Shown: positions 36,265 through 44,300 of the stretch, piece after piece
How the letters are laid out: every line of letters starts with the position of its first letter
How positions within the stretch are numbered: position 1 is the first letter of the stretch
Assembly (NCBI GenBank): GCA_031552235.1
Contig: JAVBMR010000016.1
Location: 44,898-108,897 of the forward strand
Length of the DNA: 64,000 bases
Direction: 5' to 3'
From: WRDF01 sp031552235
GTDB lineage: Bacteria; Bacteroidota; Bacteroidia; Bacteroidales; Rikenellaceae
Notes under the pieces: model-generated
What the model was told of the DNA's origin: nothing
The model's database searches: none
The model's input: only the letters and a program-made list of their open reading frames with translations
Program-made: the position numbers and the translations under genes

Positions 36265-38079
36265 ATGATACGGAAGATAGAGTTGCTGGCTCCGGCGCGC
36301 GACTTGCAGGCGGGCCGCGCGGCCATCGACGCCGGTGCTGACGCCGTGTATATCGGCGGCCCGTCTTTCGGGGCGCGCGCCGGAGCTGGTAACTCATTGG
36401 AAGACATCGGTGAACTCGCCCGCTATGCCCATTCCTTCGGGGCGCGGGTCTATGTGGCCCTGAACACTCTCGTCTTCGATGACGAACTCGCCGCGGCGGA
36501 AAAAACGGCACGCGGCCTGATCGCGGCAGGCGTGGACGCGCTCATCACACAGGACATGGCGTTCATGCGCATGGGGCTTACGGGCGTCGAACTGCACGCC
36601 TCGACCCAGATGTGCAACTGCACGCCGGACAAGGTCGAATTCCTGCGGGAATGCGGTTTCTCACGAGTGATACTCGAACGCGGCCTGACACTCAAAGAGA
36701 TACGCGTCATCGGCGAAGTGCCTGGGATTGAACTGGAGTGTTTTGTCCACGGCGCTGTCTGTGTGGGGTTCAGCGGCCAGTGCTACATGAGCCGCAGCAT
36801 GGGCCAACGCAGCGGCAACCGCGGCGACTGCAGCCAGCCGTGCCGCCTCACATACGATCTCATCGATGGGGACGGCAACACCGTCATAACCGGCAAGCAC
36901 CTGCTCTCGGTACTCGACCTCAACCTTTCGAACAGGGTACCGCAGTTGTTGGACGCCGGTGTCACATCGTTCAAGATCGAGGGCAGGCTGAAAGACGCGA
37001 ACTACGTGCGCAATATTGTGAGTCACTACCGCCGGGAGATAGACAAAGCACTTGAAGGCCGGCCTGGAATGGCCCGAAGTTCTTCGGGAAGTTCGGAGTG
37101 CGATTTCACGCCCGATCCGGTGCGCAGTTTCTCGCGCGGGTTCACAACGTGGATGTTGGACGGCAAGGCCAAAGGGCAGGCTTCGTTCTCGACACCCAAG
37201 GCGGTGGGCGAATACATAGGCAAGGTAAAATCGGCAAGCAGGGATTCGTTCGTGGTTTCAGGCGACATCCGGCTTAATCCGGGCGACGGGATATGCTTTC
37301 TGTCCGACGGCGAACTCGTCGGTACTAACGTGAACAAAACCGAGGGGCAGACCGTTTGGCCCAATAAAACCGACGGCATAAAACCCGGAGTGGAGATCTG
37401 CCGCAACTACGACCACGCCTTTAATGCCCGGCTTGAAAAAAGCCGTACGCGCAGGCTTATCGGCATCACGGTCGACACCAGTATTACGTCCGAGAGCCTG
37501 AGCCTTACATTGACAGACGTGGACGGCAATACCGTGACCGTCAACGAACAACTCGAAGCGGAGCCGGCAAAGGATGCCGCGAAAATGGAAACGGCCATCG
37601 GTTCGCAGTTCTCGAAATTCGGCGACTCGATATTTTCGGCCGAAGCGGTCAACATCACGGCAAACGGCGCGATGCCGTTCGTCCCCATATCGCACCTCAA
37701 CGAGATACGGCGGCGTGCGGCGGAAGCGCTGCTTGCCGAGAGGCTCAGAAACTACCCGAAACCGGTCATGGGAACTGAAAACAAGGCGTTTCCCCATCCC
37801 GGTAGCGCCCTCGGCGGCGAGGCCAACGTCACAAATAGGCTGGCCGCGCAATTTTACCGCGACCACGGGGTCGAGGAAATCGCCGGGCCTTTCGAGCTGA
37901 TGAACACGCTGTCCGGTCGGCGCGTTATGACCTCGGCCTACTGCCTGCGCCGCGAACTCGGCGAGTGCCTCAAGGACGAACCGAAACTCCAGGGCCCTCT
38001 CGCACTGAAAAGGGGCGCGATAACGTGGCTGCTCGAATTCGACTGCACCGCCTGCCGGATGAATGTAATAAAGCAATGA
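36265..38079 (+). CDS. U32 peptidase family protein (RlhA/TrhP-like RNA hydroxylation)
   Basis: The protein, 604 residues from the ATG at 36265, has the U32 catalytic-type domain with ELLAPARDLQAGRAAIDAGADAVYIGG. The hallmark Cys-containing segment follows: ELECFVHGAVCVGFSGQC, then SGNRGDCSQPCR. A long C-terminal extension follows, with a GCxAC-like CTAC near the end. Characterised U32 members hydroxylate tRNA or 23S rRNA rather than cut collagen. An upstream ATG at 36250 adds five residues; 36265 is preferred because GGAGGG lies eight bases ahead of it. Confidence 0.87.
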   Translation: MIRKIELLAPARDLQAGRAAIDAGADAVYIGGPSFGARAGAGNSLEDIGELARYAHSFGARVYVALNTLVFDDELAAAEKTARGLIAAGVDALITQDMAFMRMGLTGVELHASTQMCNCTPDKVEFLRECGFSRVILERGLTLKEIRVIGEVPGIELECFVHGAVCVGFSGQCYMSRSMGQRSGNRGDCSQPCRLTYDLIDGDGNTVITGKHLLSVLDLNLSNRVPQLLDAGVTSFKIEGRLKDANYVRNIVSHYRREIDKALEGRPGMARSSSGSSECDFTPDPVRSFSRGFTTWMLDGKAKGQASFSTPKAVGEYIGKVKSASRDSFVVSGDIRLNPGDGICFLSDGELVGTNVNKTEGQTVWPNKTDGIKPGVEICRNYDHAFNARLEKSRTRRLIGITVDTSITSESLSLTLTDVDGNTVTVNEQLEAEPAKDAAKMETAIGSQFSKFGDSIFSAEAVNITANGAMPFVPISHLNEIRRRAAEALLAERLRNYPKPVMGTENKAFPHPGSALGGEANVTNRLAAQFYRDHGVEEIAGPFELMNTLSGRRVMTSAYCLRRELGECLKDEPKLQGPLALKRGAITWLLEFDCTACRMNVIKQ

Positions 38080-38145
38080 CACTCATTCAAGATAATATGA
38101 CTATGCGTTTTGCAGTCTTATTTTTGAAAGTTCCGTTATTTATCG

Positions 38146-38236
38146 GTGCCGCTTCGGCGGCATCGGCAGCCCGAAGCCGTGCCACGCGGAGGGCTGCGAC
38201 ACGAATGTCTTGCCACTCCGCCGGCTTCAGGCTGAA
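38146..38236. repeat. Two-hairpin GC-rich intergenic repeat, copy 3
   Basis: GCCGCTTCGGCGGC forms a first hairpin, followed by GCAGCCC and GGGCTGC (around 38167 and 38191) flanking GAAGCCGTGCCACGCGGA. The layout matches copies at 36.1 and 41.2 kb. Confidence 0.5.
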
Positions 38237-38281
38237 GAAATAACTGTCAAAACACAACAAATTACATAAAAACCACCATAT

Positions 38282-39187
38282 ATGAAAAACCCGGAACTGC
38301 TCACACCCACCGGATGGAAGGATTACGAACTGATCGACAGCGGCGATTTCGAGAAACTCGAACGCTTTGGCGGGTGGGTTACGGCGCGTCCCGAACCGCA
38401 GGCCATCTGGCGCAAAAGCCTCTCCGAAGAGGAGTGGGGCCGCATGGCGCACGCCGTGTTCCGCCGCGACGCCAAAAGCGAGGAGCGCGGCGAGTGGAAC
38501 ACGGCGCCGCGCATGCCCGGCCAATGGTGGGTGGCGTATGAGTACAAAAAAATGCGGTTCAAGATGCGGCTGGGGCTGACGGCGTTCAAGCATGTGGGCA
38601 TCTTCCCGGAGCAGGCCGAGAACTGGAATTTCATATATGACGAATGCGGCCGTGTGGCCGGGCAGAACGGCGCCCCGGCGAACGTCCTCAACCTCTTCGC
38701 CTACACCGGCGGGGCGACTCTTGCCGCCTGCGCCGCCGGGGCGGTGGCCACCCATGTGGATTCGGTGAAGCAGGTCGTCAGCTGGTCGCGCGAGAATATG
38801 GAGGCGAGCGGTATGGACGGAGTGCGCTGGATAGTGGACGATGCACTGAAGTTCGTCCGCCGCGAAGTGAAGCGCGGCAAGAAATACGACGGAATCATCC
38901 TCGACCCGCCCGCATACGGACGCGGCCCCGATGGCGAGAAATGGGTGCTCGAACAGAATATCGTGGAACTGTTAGAGTTGTGTGCGCAGTTGTTGCCGCC
39001 TCAGAACAGCTTCCTCGTTCTCAACCTCTACTCTATGGGGATGTCGGCCCTGCTGGCCAAAGGCGTTTGCAATCAGATATTCGGCAAACCCGCGAACCCC
39101 GACAGCGAACGTTTCGGCGAACTCTATTTCACCGACCGCAACGGCAAGCCTCTGCCCCTCGGCGTATTTTACAGGTTGTCGCGATAA
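38282..39187 (+). CDS. SAM-dependent RNA methyltransferase (RlmI/RlmL-like)
   Basis: A 301-residue class I methyltransferase of the Methyltrans_SAM group. The SAM site is in VLNLFAYTGGATLAACAAGA, the acidic loop in VDSVKQVVSWSREN, and motif IV in ILDPPAYGRGPDGEKW. The DPPA(Y/F) motif and overall layout point to RlmI/RlmK-like 23S rRNA methylases, but the N-terminal PUA domain of RlmI is absent. Its spacing from the U32 gene (about 200 bases with a repeat) argues against tight coupling. Confidence 0.85.
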   Translation: MKNPELLTPTGWKDYELIDSGDFEKLERFGGWVTARPEPQAIWRKSLSEEEWGRMAHAVFRRDAKSEERGEWNTAPRMPGQWWVAYEYKKMRFKMRLGLTAFKHVGIFPEQAENWNFIYDECGRVAGQNGAPANVLNLFAYTGGATLAACAAGAVATHVDSVKQVVSWSRENMEASGMDGVRWIVDDALKFVRREVKRGKKYDGIILDPPAYGRGPDGEKWVLEQNIVELLELCAQLLPPQNSFLVLNLYSMGMSALLAKGVCNQIFGKPANPDSERFGELYFTDRNGKPLPLGVFYRLSR

Positions 39188-39602
39188 ACGGCAAGCCTCC
39201 GCCCATAGTGGCCTGGTGTCAGCTCGTTTACTGCTGCTTTATAAAACAGTATTATCCAGCTTAATTTCAACGAGTTAAACTCACAGCTGCTTGCGGGTTT
39301 TGCCGGGTGTCAGCAACAAAAAGCAACTTAATGTGGCGACTGCGCAAGGCAGTCGCAGCCTTTACAATACACCGTTGCGGGGTGGTTTAATCTTGTTCGG
39401 CCTTCGGAAAAGGCCGTCAGGCGCCCCCACGGGGGGCAGGGGTGCCTGAACCGACGCTCGCAGCGGGAACGGAGACTGCTTGCAGGCTATGTATGCCCCT
39501 CCAGGAGAAGGAAAACGAATCGTTTTTTTGATTCGTTAACAAAAATATTTGTACGGCAGGCATTATCGTCATTGGAAAGATTACAAGTCGAAACGGAATA
39601 AT
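39188..39602. other. Intergenic space with a GC-rich repeat
   Basis: This space, over 400 bases long, lies between convergent genes. No gene is seen. At 39398-39480 it holds the fourth two-hairpin repeat: CGGCCTT/AAGGCCG (39398-39404, 39410-39416), then AGGCGCCCCC facing GGGGG and GGTGCCT. Confidence 0.45.
39398..39480. repeat. Two-hairpin GC-rich intergenic repeat, copy 4
   Basis: The first hairpin has arms CGGCCTT and AAGGCCG. After GTC there is a second palindrome running from AGGC to GCCT. The sequence differs from the other copies, but the two-hairpin architecture and spacing are the same. Confidence 0.4.
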
Positions 39603-39649
39603 CCTGAAATAAAATAGAGGCCCGTCGGGGCCTCTATCTTTATTTCAGG
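39603..39649 (-). terminator. Terminator of the 39.7 kb TPR gene
   Basis: TAGAGGCCC (39615-39623) pairs with GGGCCTCTA (39628-39636). The flanks CCTGAAATAAA and TTTATTTCAGG extend the stem almost perfectly. Read leftward it ends in a T-rich run. Confidence 0.85.
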
Positions 39650-39657
39650 GTTATGCT

Positions 39658-40608
39658 TTACTTGCTGAGTTCCGTGATGCGTTCTTTTGCAAGCGAAACG
39701 CTGTTGCCCGACGTTACCTTTTTGTAATTTTCGATCGCTTTGGCGTTATTATTTTTATTCTCATAAGCCTGGCCGATCATGTAATATATGTCGCACGCCT
39801 GTTTGGCGTCGGTTTGTGCGGCCAAAGCTGCAGGGCCTTTGCTTATCACGTTGTCATAACTCTTCGAGTTGTTGTATGCCTGTATGAGCATCATCTGTGC
39901 CGTGGCGTTCTTGGGGTTGTTTTTCAGAGTTTCGTTCAAAAGGCTGATGGCTTTCGGGTAGTTCTTCGCCGTGAGCGCTTTGTTGGCTTCTACATTCTCG
40001 TAGTATTCCATTTTTGCCTTAGCCGAATCTCCCGTCTTCCCGCCTTTTGCCGCGAGTTGTTTGAGGATGGCGAAACCTTCGTCTTTACGTCCGCCTTCGA
40101 CATAACTGATGGCAAGGTACATCTGGAGGGTCGTGTTGCTCGGCAGCGCATTCATGCCTTTCTGGTATATTTCGGCGGCTTTGGTGTAGTCCTTGCTTTT
40201 GACGAAAACACCGGCTTGGGCGATATATATGTTCGCCAGCATTTCTTCGGACCTTTTTTGCCAGGTCAGGTCCTTGTACTCCCTGGCCTTGTTATACGCT
40301 TTCGTAAAATTGGTCTCGGCTGCGGCGAAGTCCTTGTTTTTCGCAGTTGCAAGCCCCATGCTGTAGTATAGCGAAGGCAGCAGTTTCTTCGCGTTGGCGA
40401 CGTTGTTGGCGGCATCCGCGCCGACCTTTGTGCCTTCCGCGATGACCTGTTCGATGAGGGGCGCTGCTGCGGCGTAATCTTTCTTATCGTTGATAAGCGC
40501 CGCTGCTTTCGTGTATTTATCCGCAACATCCTGTGCTGTTTGCGCCGCTGCGACGAATGCCGAGAACATGACCGCCAGTGTCGCGGTGAAAATTTTAATC
40601 CGTTTCAT
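39658..40608 (-). CDS. Secreted or periplasmic TPR protein
   Basis: The 316-residue protein starts with a signal peptide (MKRIKIFTATLAVMFSAFVAAAQ, cleavage likely after AAA-Q). The rest is a chain of about seven tetratricopeptide-type helical pairs, for example FAAAETNFTKAYNKAREYKD and KAAEIYQKGMNALPSNTTL. It is very rich in Ala and Lys, which fits a periplasmic scaffold. Partners are unknown. A TATATTTG box lies at 40666-40659 leftward. Confidence 0.82.
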   Translation of the reverse strand: MKRIKIFTATLAVMFSAFVAAAQTAQDVADKYTKAAALINDKKDYAAAAPLIEQVIAEGTKVGADAANNVANAKKLLPSLYYSMGLATAKNKDFAAAETNFTKAYNKAREYKDLTWQKRSEEMLANIYIAQAGVFVKSKDYTKAAEIYQKGMNALPSNTTLQMYLAISYVEGGRKDEGFAILKQLAAKGGKTGDSAKAKMEYYENVEANKALTAKNYPKAISLLNETLKNNPKNATAQMMLIQAYNNSKSYDNVISKGPAALAAQTDAKQACDIYYMIGQAYENKNNNAKAIENYKKVTSGNSVSLAKERITELSK

Positions 40609-40690
40609 AGGGTTCTATAATTTTAAGGTAGTTTCAGGGTTGGTTTTTATTATCAAGGCAAATATATCATTTTTCTGTGAATCCGCGCGG

Positions 40691-41140
40691 CTAACCACGC
40701 AGTTTCTTAAAAAACGCTTCCACTATTTCCGAACATTCGCCGGCCAGCACCCCTGCAGTGACTTTTGTGCGGGGATGGAGGATGCCATTGCCGACGGTCG
40801 AGTAGCCACGTTTGGGGTCTGCCGCCCCGTAGACGATGCGCCCGATCTGGCTCCACGCACTGGCCCCGGCGCACATGGGGCAGGGTTCGACCGTTACGTA
40901 TAAAGTGCATTCGTTCAGGTATTTGCCACCTGTCGTTTCCGCCGCGGCGGTAAGGGCCTGCATCTCGGCATGCGCCGTGGCGTCGCCGAGCGTCTCCACC
41001 AGGTTATGCCCGCGGCCCACTATCCGGTCGCCCAGGACGACAACCGCCCCGATGGGAACCTCCCCTTTGGATAACGCCTCGCGTGCCTGTTCTATTGCGC
41101 ACCGCATGAATTTTTCGTCGTGTTCCTGTGTTGTGGTCAT
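40691..41140 (-). CDS. tadA: tRNA-specific adenosine deaminase
   Basis: TadA converts A34 to inosine in tRNA-Arg(ACG). The 149-residue deaminase shows the zinc/catalytic motif HAEMQAL near residue 58 and the second zinc motif PCPMCAGA near residue 88. The N-terminal MRCAIEQAREALSKGEVPIGAVVV is typical. The alternative, guanine or cytosine deaminase, is less likely given the close match to TadA motifs. Confidence 0.9.
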   Translation of the reverse strand: MTTTQEHDEKFMRCAIEQAREALSKGEVPIGAVVVLGDRIVGRGHNLVETLGDATAHAEMQALTAAAETTGGKYLNECTLYVTVEPCPMCAGASAWSQIGRIVYGAADPKRGYSTVGNGILHPRTKVTAGVLAGECSEIVEAFFKKLRG

Positions 41141-41165
41141 AAAGAATAGATTTTTAAATTCTTCT

Positions 41166-41264
41166 TCGGCTTTCGCAGAAAGCCGTCAGCCCGCAGCCAC
41201 CCCGGGCGGAGGGCTGATTTTGCCTTTGGCTCGATCATCCCCCGCTGGCTGCGGGTTGAAGGTG
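41166..41264. repeat. Two-hairpin GC-rich intergenic repeat, copy 5
   Basis: GGCTTTC and GAAAGCC (near 41169-41183) form hairpin 1. CAGCCC (41187) and GGGCTG (41212) flank GCAGCCACCCCGGGCGGA as hairpin 2. It lies between tadA and aspS, and hairpin 1 is the same as in copy 1. Confidence 0.5.
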
Positions 41265-41312
41265 GTATTGCAATCCCAGAAGGGGATAATTCGGTAATTT
41301 TTCGCCACGCCC

Positions 41313-41345
41313 TTGTTCCGTATCCATAATAAATATTTATCTTTG
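41313..41345 (+). promoter_or_regulatory. Promoter of aspS
   Basis: TTG at 41313-41315 and TATCTTTG at 41338-41345 are 22 bases apart, slightly wide for the pattern. The ATG at 41380 is 34 bases downstream. Confidence 0.55.
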
Positions 41346-41379
41346 GTGCTCATTTGTTGAATACAAACATACAAAAAAT

Positions 41380-43140
41380 ATGTACAGGACACACACTTGC
41401 GGCCAGTTGAGGCTTTCGGATAAGGGAACGGCGGTTACGCTCGCCGGTTGGGTACAAAAGGTGCGCAACCTCGGGGCGATGACTTTCATCGACCTGCGCG
41501 ACAGGTACGGGATAACCCAGATAGTGGTCGAGGAGCATTCGGCCGAGGAGATCAGGGCCGTCGCTTCGCAGCTTGGGCGCGAGTATGTGATACAGGTAAA
41601 TGGCGGCGTTATCGAGCGTTCGTCCAAGAACCCGAAGATGCCCACGGGCGATATAGAGGTGGCCGCCACGGAAATTAAAATCCTCAACGCCGCCGACACC
41701 CCTCCGTTCACGATTGAGGACAACAGCGACGGTGGCGACGAGCTGCGCATGAAATACCGCTACCTCGACCTGCGCCGCAGCCCGCTCCAGAGGGCGATGA
41801 TGCTCCGCCACCAAATGGCGCAGCGCATCCGCGAATACCTCAGCAAAGACGGCTTCATGGAGATAGAAACGCCTTATATGATAGGATCCACGCCCGAGGG
41901 CGCGCGCGACTTCGTGGTGCCTTCGCGCATGAACCCCGGCGAATTCTACGCCCTGCCGCAGTCGCCACAGACTTTCAAACAGCTCCTGATGGTGGCGGGG
42001 TACGACAAATATTTCCAGATCGTGCGCTGTTTCCGCGACGAGGATCTGCGTGCCGACCGCCAGCCCGAATTCACCCAGATCGACTGCGAAATGTCGTTCG
42101 TGGAGCGCGACGACATACTCGCAACGTTCGAGGGCATGGCTAAATTCCTGTTCAAAGAGACTATAGGTGTCGATATAAACTACGACTTCCCCCGCATCCC
42201 GTGGTCGGAAGCGATGGCCAAATACGGCTCGGACAAGCCCGATATCCGCTTCGGGATGGAGATATGCGACCTTACTGCCGAGGCCAAAGGCAAAGATTTC
42301 GTGGTGTTCGACTCGGCGGAATATGTGGGCGCTATCGCCGCCCCGGGATGCGCTTCGTACACGCGCAAGCAGGTGGACGAGCTCACTGAGTGGATAAAAC
42401 GTCCGCAGGTGGGCGCGAAGGGCCTCGTGTGGGTACGTTTCGAGGAGGACGGCAGCGTCAAATCGACCATAGATAAATTCTTCTCACCCGAAGAACTCAA
42501 GGCTTGGGGCGGGAAGTGCGGCGCCAAGCCCGGCGACATGATGTTCATCATTGCGGGCGGCCGCAAGCACAGCCTCGGCGTGCTTGGCGACCTGCGCCTC
42601 GAAATGGGCGAAAGGCTCGGACTGCGCGACCGCACCAAGTTCGCACCCATGTGGGTGGTCGATTTCCCGCTTCTGGAATGGGATGAGGAGAGCGGCCGTT
42701 TCTTCGCCATGCACCACCCGTTCACATCGCCGCTTCTTGAGGATGAAGCGCTGATGGCGACCGATCCGGGTAAGGTGCGCGCAAATGCCTATGACTTCGT
42801 GGTCAACGGGGTTGAGGTCGGCGGAGGCTCGATCCGCATATTCGACTCGGTGTTGCAGGCCAAAATGTTCGACCTGTTGGGCTTCACGCCGGAGGAGGCG
42901 CAGAAGCAGTTCGGTTTCCTTATGAACGCCTTCAAGTTCGGCGCGCCGCCCCACGGCGGCATCGCGTTCGGCTTCGACCGCTGGTGTTCGCTCTTCGGCG
43001 GCGCCGACTCGATCCGCGACTATATCGCCTTCCCGAAGAACAACTCGGGACGCGACATGATGATAGATGCCCCGTCGACAATCGCCGATGCGCAGCTTAA
43101 AGAGCTGAATCTCAAAATAGAGATGCAAAACGATAAATAA
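41380..43140 (+). CDS. aspS: Aspartyl-tRNA synthetase
   Basis: AspS charges tRNA-Asp. The 586-residue class II enzyme has an N-terminal OB-fold (GQLRLSDKGTAVTLAGWVQK) and motif 2 around CFRDEDLRADRQPEFTQID. It also has the bacterial GAD insertion (near residues 290-410) and motif 3 in GGIAFGFDRW near residue 530. The bacterial-type architecture is complete. It is expressed alone from its own promoter, just ahead of the tRNA-Val gene. Confidence 0.97.
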   Translation: MYRTHTCGQLRLSDKGTAVTLAGWVQKVRNLGAMTFIDLRDRYGITQIVVEEHSAEEIRAVASQLGREYVIQVNGGVIERSSKNPKMPTGDIEVAATEIKILNAADTPPFTIEDNSDGGDELRMKYRYLDLRRSPLQRAMMLRHQMAQRIREYLSKDGFMEIETPYMIGSTPEGARDFVVPSRMNPGEFYALPQSPQTFKQLLMVAGYDKYFQIVRCFRDEDLRADRQPEFTQIDCEMSFVERDDILATFEGMAKFLFKETIGVDINYDFPRIPWSEAMAKYGSDKPDIRFGMEICDLTAEAKGKDFVVFDSAEYVGAIAAPGCASYTRKQVDELTEWIKRPQVGAKGLVWVRFEEDGSVKSTIDKFFSPEELKAWGGKCGAKPGDMMFIIAGGRKHSLGVLGDLRLEMGERLGLRDRTKFAPMWVVDFPLLEWDEESGRFFAMHHPFTSPLLEDEALMATDPGKVRANAYDFVVNGVEVGGGSIRIFDSVLQAKMFDLLGFTPEEAQKQFGFLMNAFKFGAPPHGGIAFGFDRWCSLFGGADSIRDYIAFPKNNSGRDMMIDAPSTIADAQLKELNLKIEMQNDK

Positions 43141-43165
43141 TTTTGCAAAAAACTGAACGAAAAAA

Positions 43166-43196
43166 TTTGGAGATAAAAAAATAACACCTATATTTG
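43166..43196 (+). promoter_or_regulatory. Promoter of tRNA-Val
   Basis: TTTG at 43166-43169 and TATATTTG at 43189-43196 are 19 bases apart, an excellent Bacteroidota promoter. The tRNA begins 72 bases downstream. Confidence 0.75.
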
Positions 43197-43267
43197 CACT
43201 CGCAATCCGGAAGTAGTGATGTTGAGATGGTGATTTCGGAGGTGCAAAAGTTATTTAGGATTATTTC

Positions 43268-43342
43268 GGGAGCTTAGCTCAGCTGGTTCAGAGCATCTGC
43301 CTTACAAGCAGAGGGTCGGGGGTTCGAATCCCTCAGCTCCCA
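43268..43342 (+). tRNA. tRNA-Val (anticodon UAC)
   Basis: A complete cloverleaf is visible. The acceptor arms are GGGAGCT and AGCTCCC, the D-arm is GCTCAGCTGGTTCAGAGC, the anticodon loop carries TAC (CTTACAA), and the T-arm contains GGTTCGAATCC. CCA is not encoded. Confidence 0.97.
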
Positions 43343-43361
43343 CAAAACGAACAGAAAAGAC

Positions 43362-43386
43362 AATCACTCGGAAGAGTGGTTTTTTG
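43362..43386 (+). terminator. Terminator after tRNA-Val
   Basis: ATCACTC (43363-43369) pairs with GAGTGGT (43374-43380) around GGAA and is followed by a run of T. Confidence 0.75.
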
Positions 43387-43660
43387 TTTCTGAAAGTGTC
43401 TGCAAATTTGTTTGCAAAGGCATTTGCGGGAACAAAATATAATCTTTGGATTGTCTTTTCAGGGAGTTTTGCAAAATTGACAGGACATAACGGGGCATAA
43501 AGTAATCACTCAGTTCCCACAATATAATTCAAGGGGGTGCGATGAAAATCGCACCCCCTTGAACTATATTGTATATGCGACCTGCATATGTATGACATGA
43601 ATCTTTACATTGTATGCCCCATCCTTTTTTCTATATGCTTCTTGCTTTTCTTCCCTATCA
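43387..43660. other. Gene-free space with direct repeat of the tRNA-Val 3' end and a strong hairpin
   Basis: CTCAGTTCCCACA at 43509-43521 repeats, with one mismatch, the tRNA-Val 3' end CTCAGCTCCCACA (43332-43344). Directly after it, 43523-43572 is a long palindrome with arms AAGGGGGTGCGAT and ATCGCACCCCCTT around GAAA. It is a probable two-way terminator. No gene is visible. Confidence 0.5.
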
Positions 43661-43666
43661 ATAATA

Positions 43667-43696
43667 AAAAACCGGGGAGTTTTAACTCCCCGGTTT
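43667..43696 (-). terminator. Terminator downstream of the tRNA-Arg-like sequence
   Basis: AAAACCGGGGAGTT at 43667-43680 and AACTCCCCGGTTTT at 43683-43696 form a perfect stem. The A-run on its left side becomes a T-run for leftward transcription, matching the leftward tRNA-like sequence beside it. Confidence 0.75.
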
Positions 43697-43698
43697 TG

Positions 43699-43798
43699 TA
43701 GCCTCGCCGCGACTCGAACGCGAATCTGAAGTTTAGGAAATCTCTTATAGCTATCGAATGTAGCTAATTATCAATGGTGTAACTATGCCATTGAGGCC
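43699..43798 (-). tRNA. tRNA-Arg(CCU)-like gene or pseudogene with enlarged D region
   Basis: Read leftward, the 3' half is a good tRNA: anticodon loop TTCCTAA (CCT), T-arm TCGCG-TTCGAGT-CGCGG, acceptor CGAGGCT, then A and C. The 5' end GGCCTCA pairs with that acceptor in six of seven positions, including one G-U. About 28 extra bases lie where the D-arm should be, including the inverted repeat CAATGG/CCATTG. The anticodon stem has one mismatch. It is either a tRNA broken by a small insertion or the 3' tRNA half left as an attachment site. Confidence 0.4.
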
Positions 43799-44215
43799 GT
43801 TGGTCAACTGCCAGTCAACATTAGGGAGCAAATCGGAACAAAAAATGTCGTAAATTATTAATATTGTCGAGAATCAAAACTAAAACATTGCATTGTTGAC
43901 ATTTAAAGCGCTGTATACCATTTCGATATCCGTTTTTAATGCATATTTACTTCCGCAGAATTTACAACTTATTTTTAATCGTTTTTGTGGCTTTAAGTTT
44001 TATAATTGATAATCAAGAAATTATATGTATTTATTTCTGCAATGTTCTAATCTGATACATTGCTTAATGATCTTAATATGCCAATATTTGGCTAACTAAT
44101 ACATAGCCAGACAGTTGTGTTGTGTGTGAATTGTTGGTAATGAAATTATAATACAATTGTCTGACAGCTAGTGTATTGCGCTATGCGCGTTAATATGTCT
44201 TTCTCGTTCATTTTC
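43799..44215. other. AT-rich gene-free space ahead of the RHS gene
   Basis: About 400 bases of AT-rich sequence between the tRNA-like sequence and the RHS promoter. I see no gene, terminator or clear repeat in it. Confidence 0.5.
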
Positions 44216-44246
44216 TTGAACCGAATACTTCTCAAAAATATATTTG
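44216..44246 (+). promoter_or_regulatory. Promoter of the RHS gene
   Basis: TTG at 44216-44218 and TATATTTG at 44239-44246 are 20 bases apart, a consensus Bacteroidota promoter 54 bases ahead of the ATG at 44301. Confidence 0.7.
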
Positions 44247-44300
44247 CATTTGACGTATAATCCCTTTTCGCGGGAGGTAAATCTTTTAAATGCAAATCAT

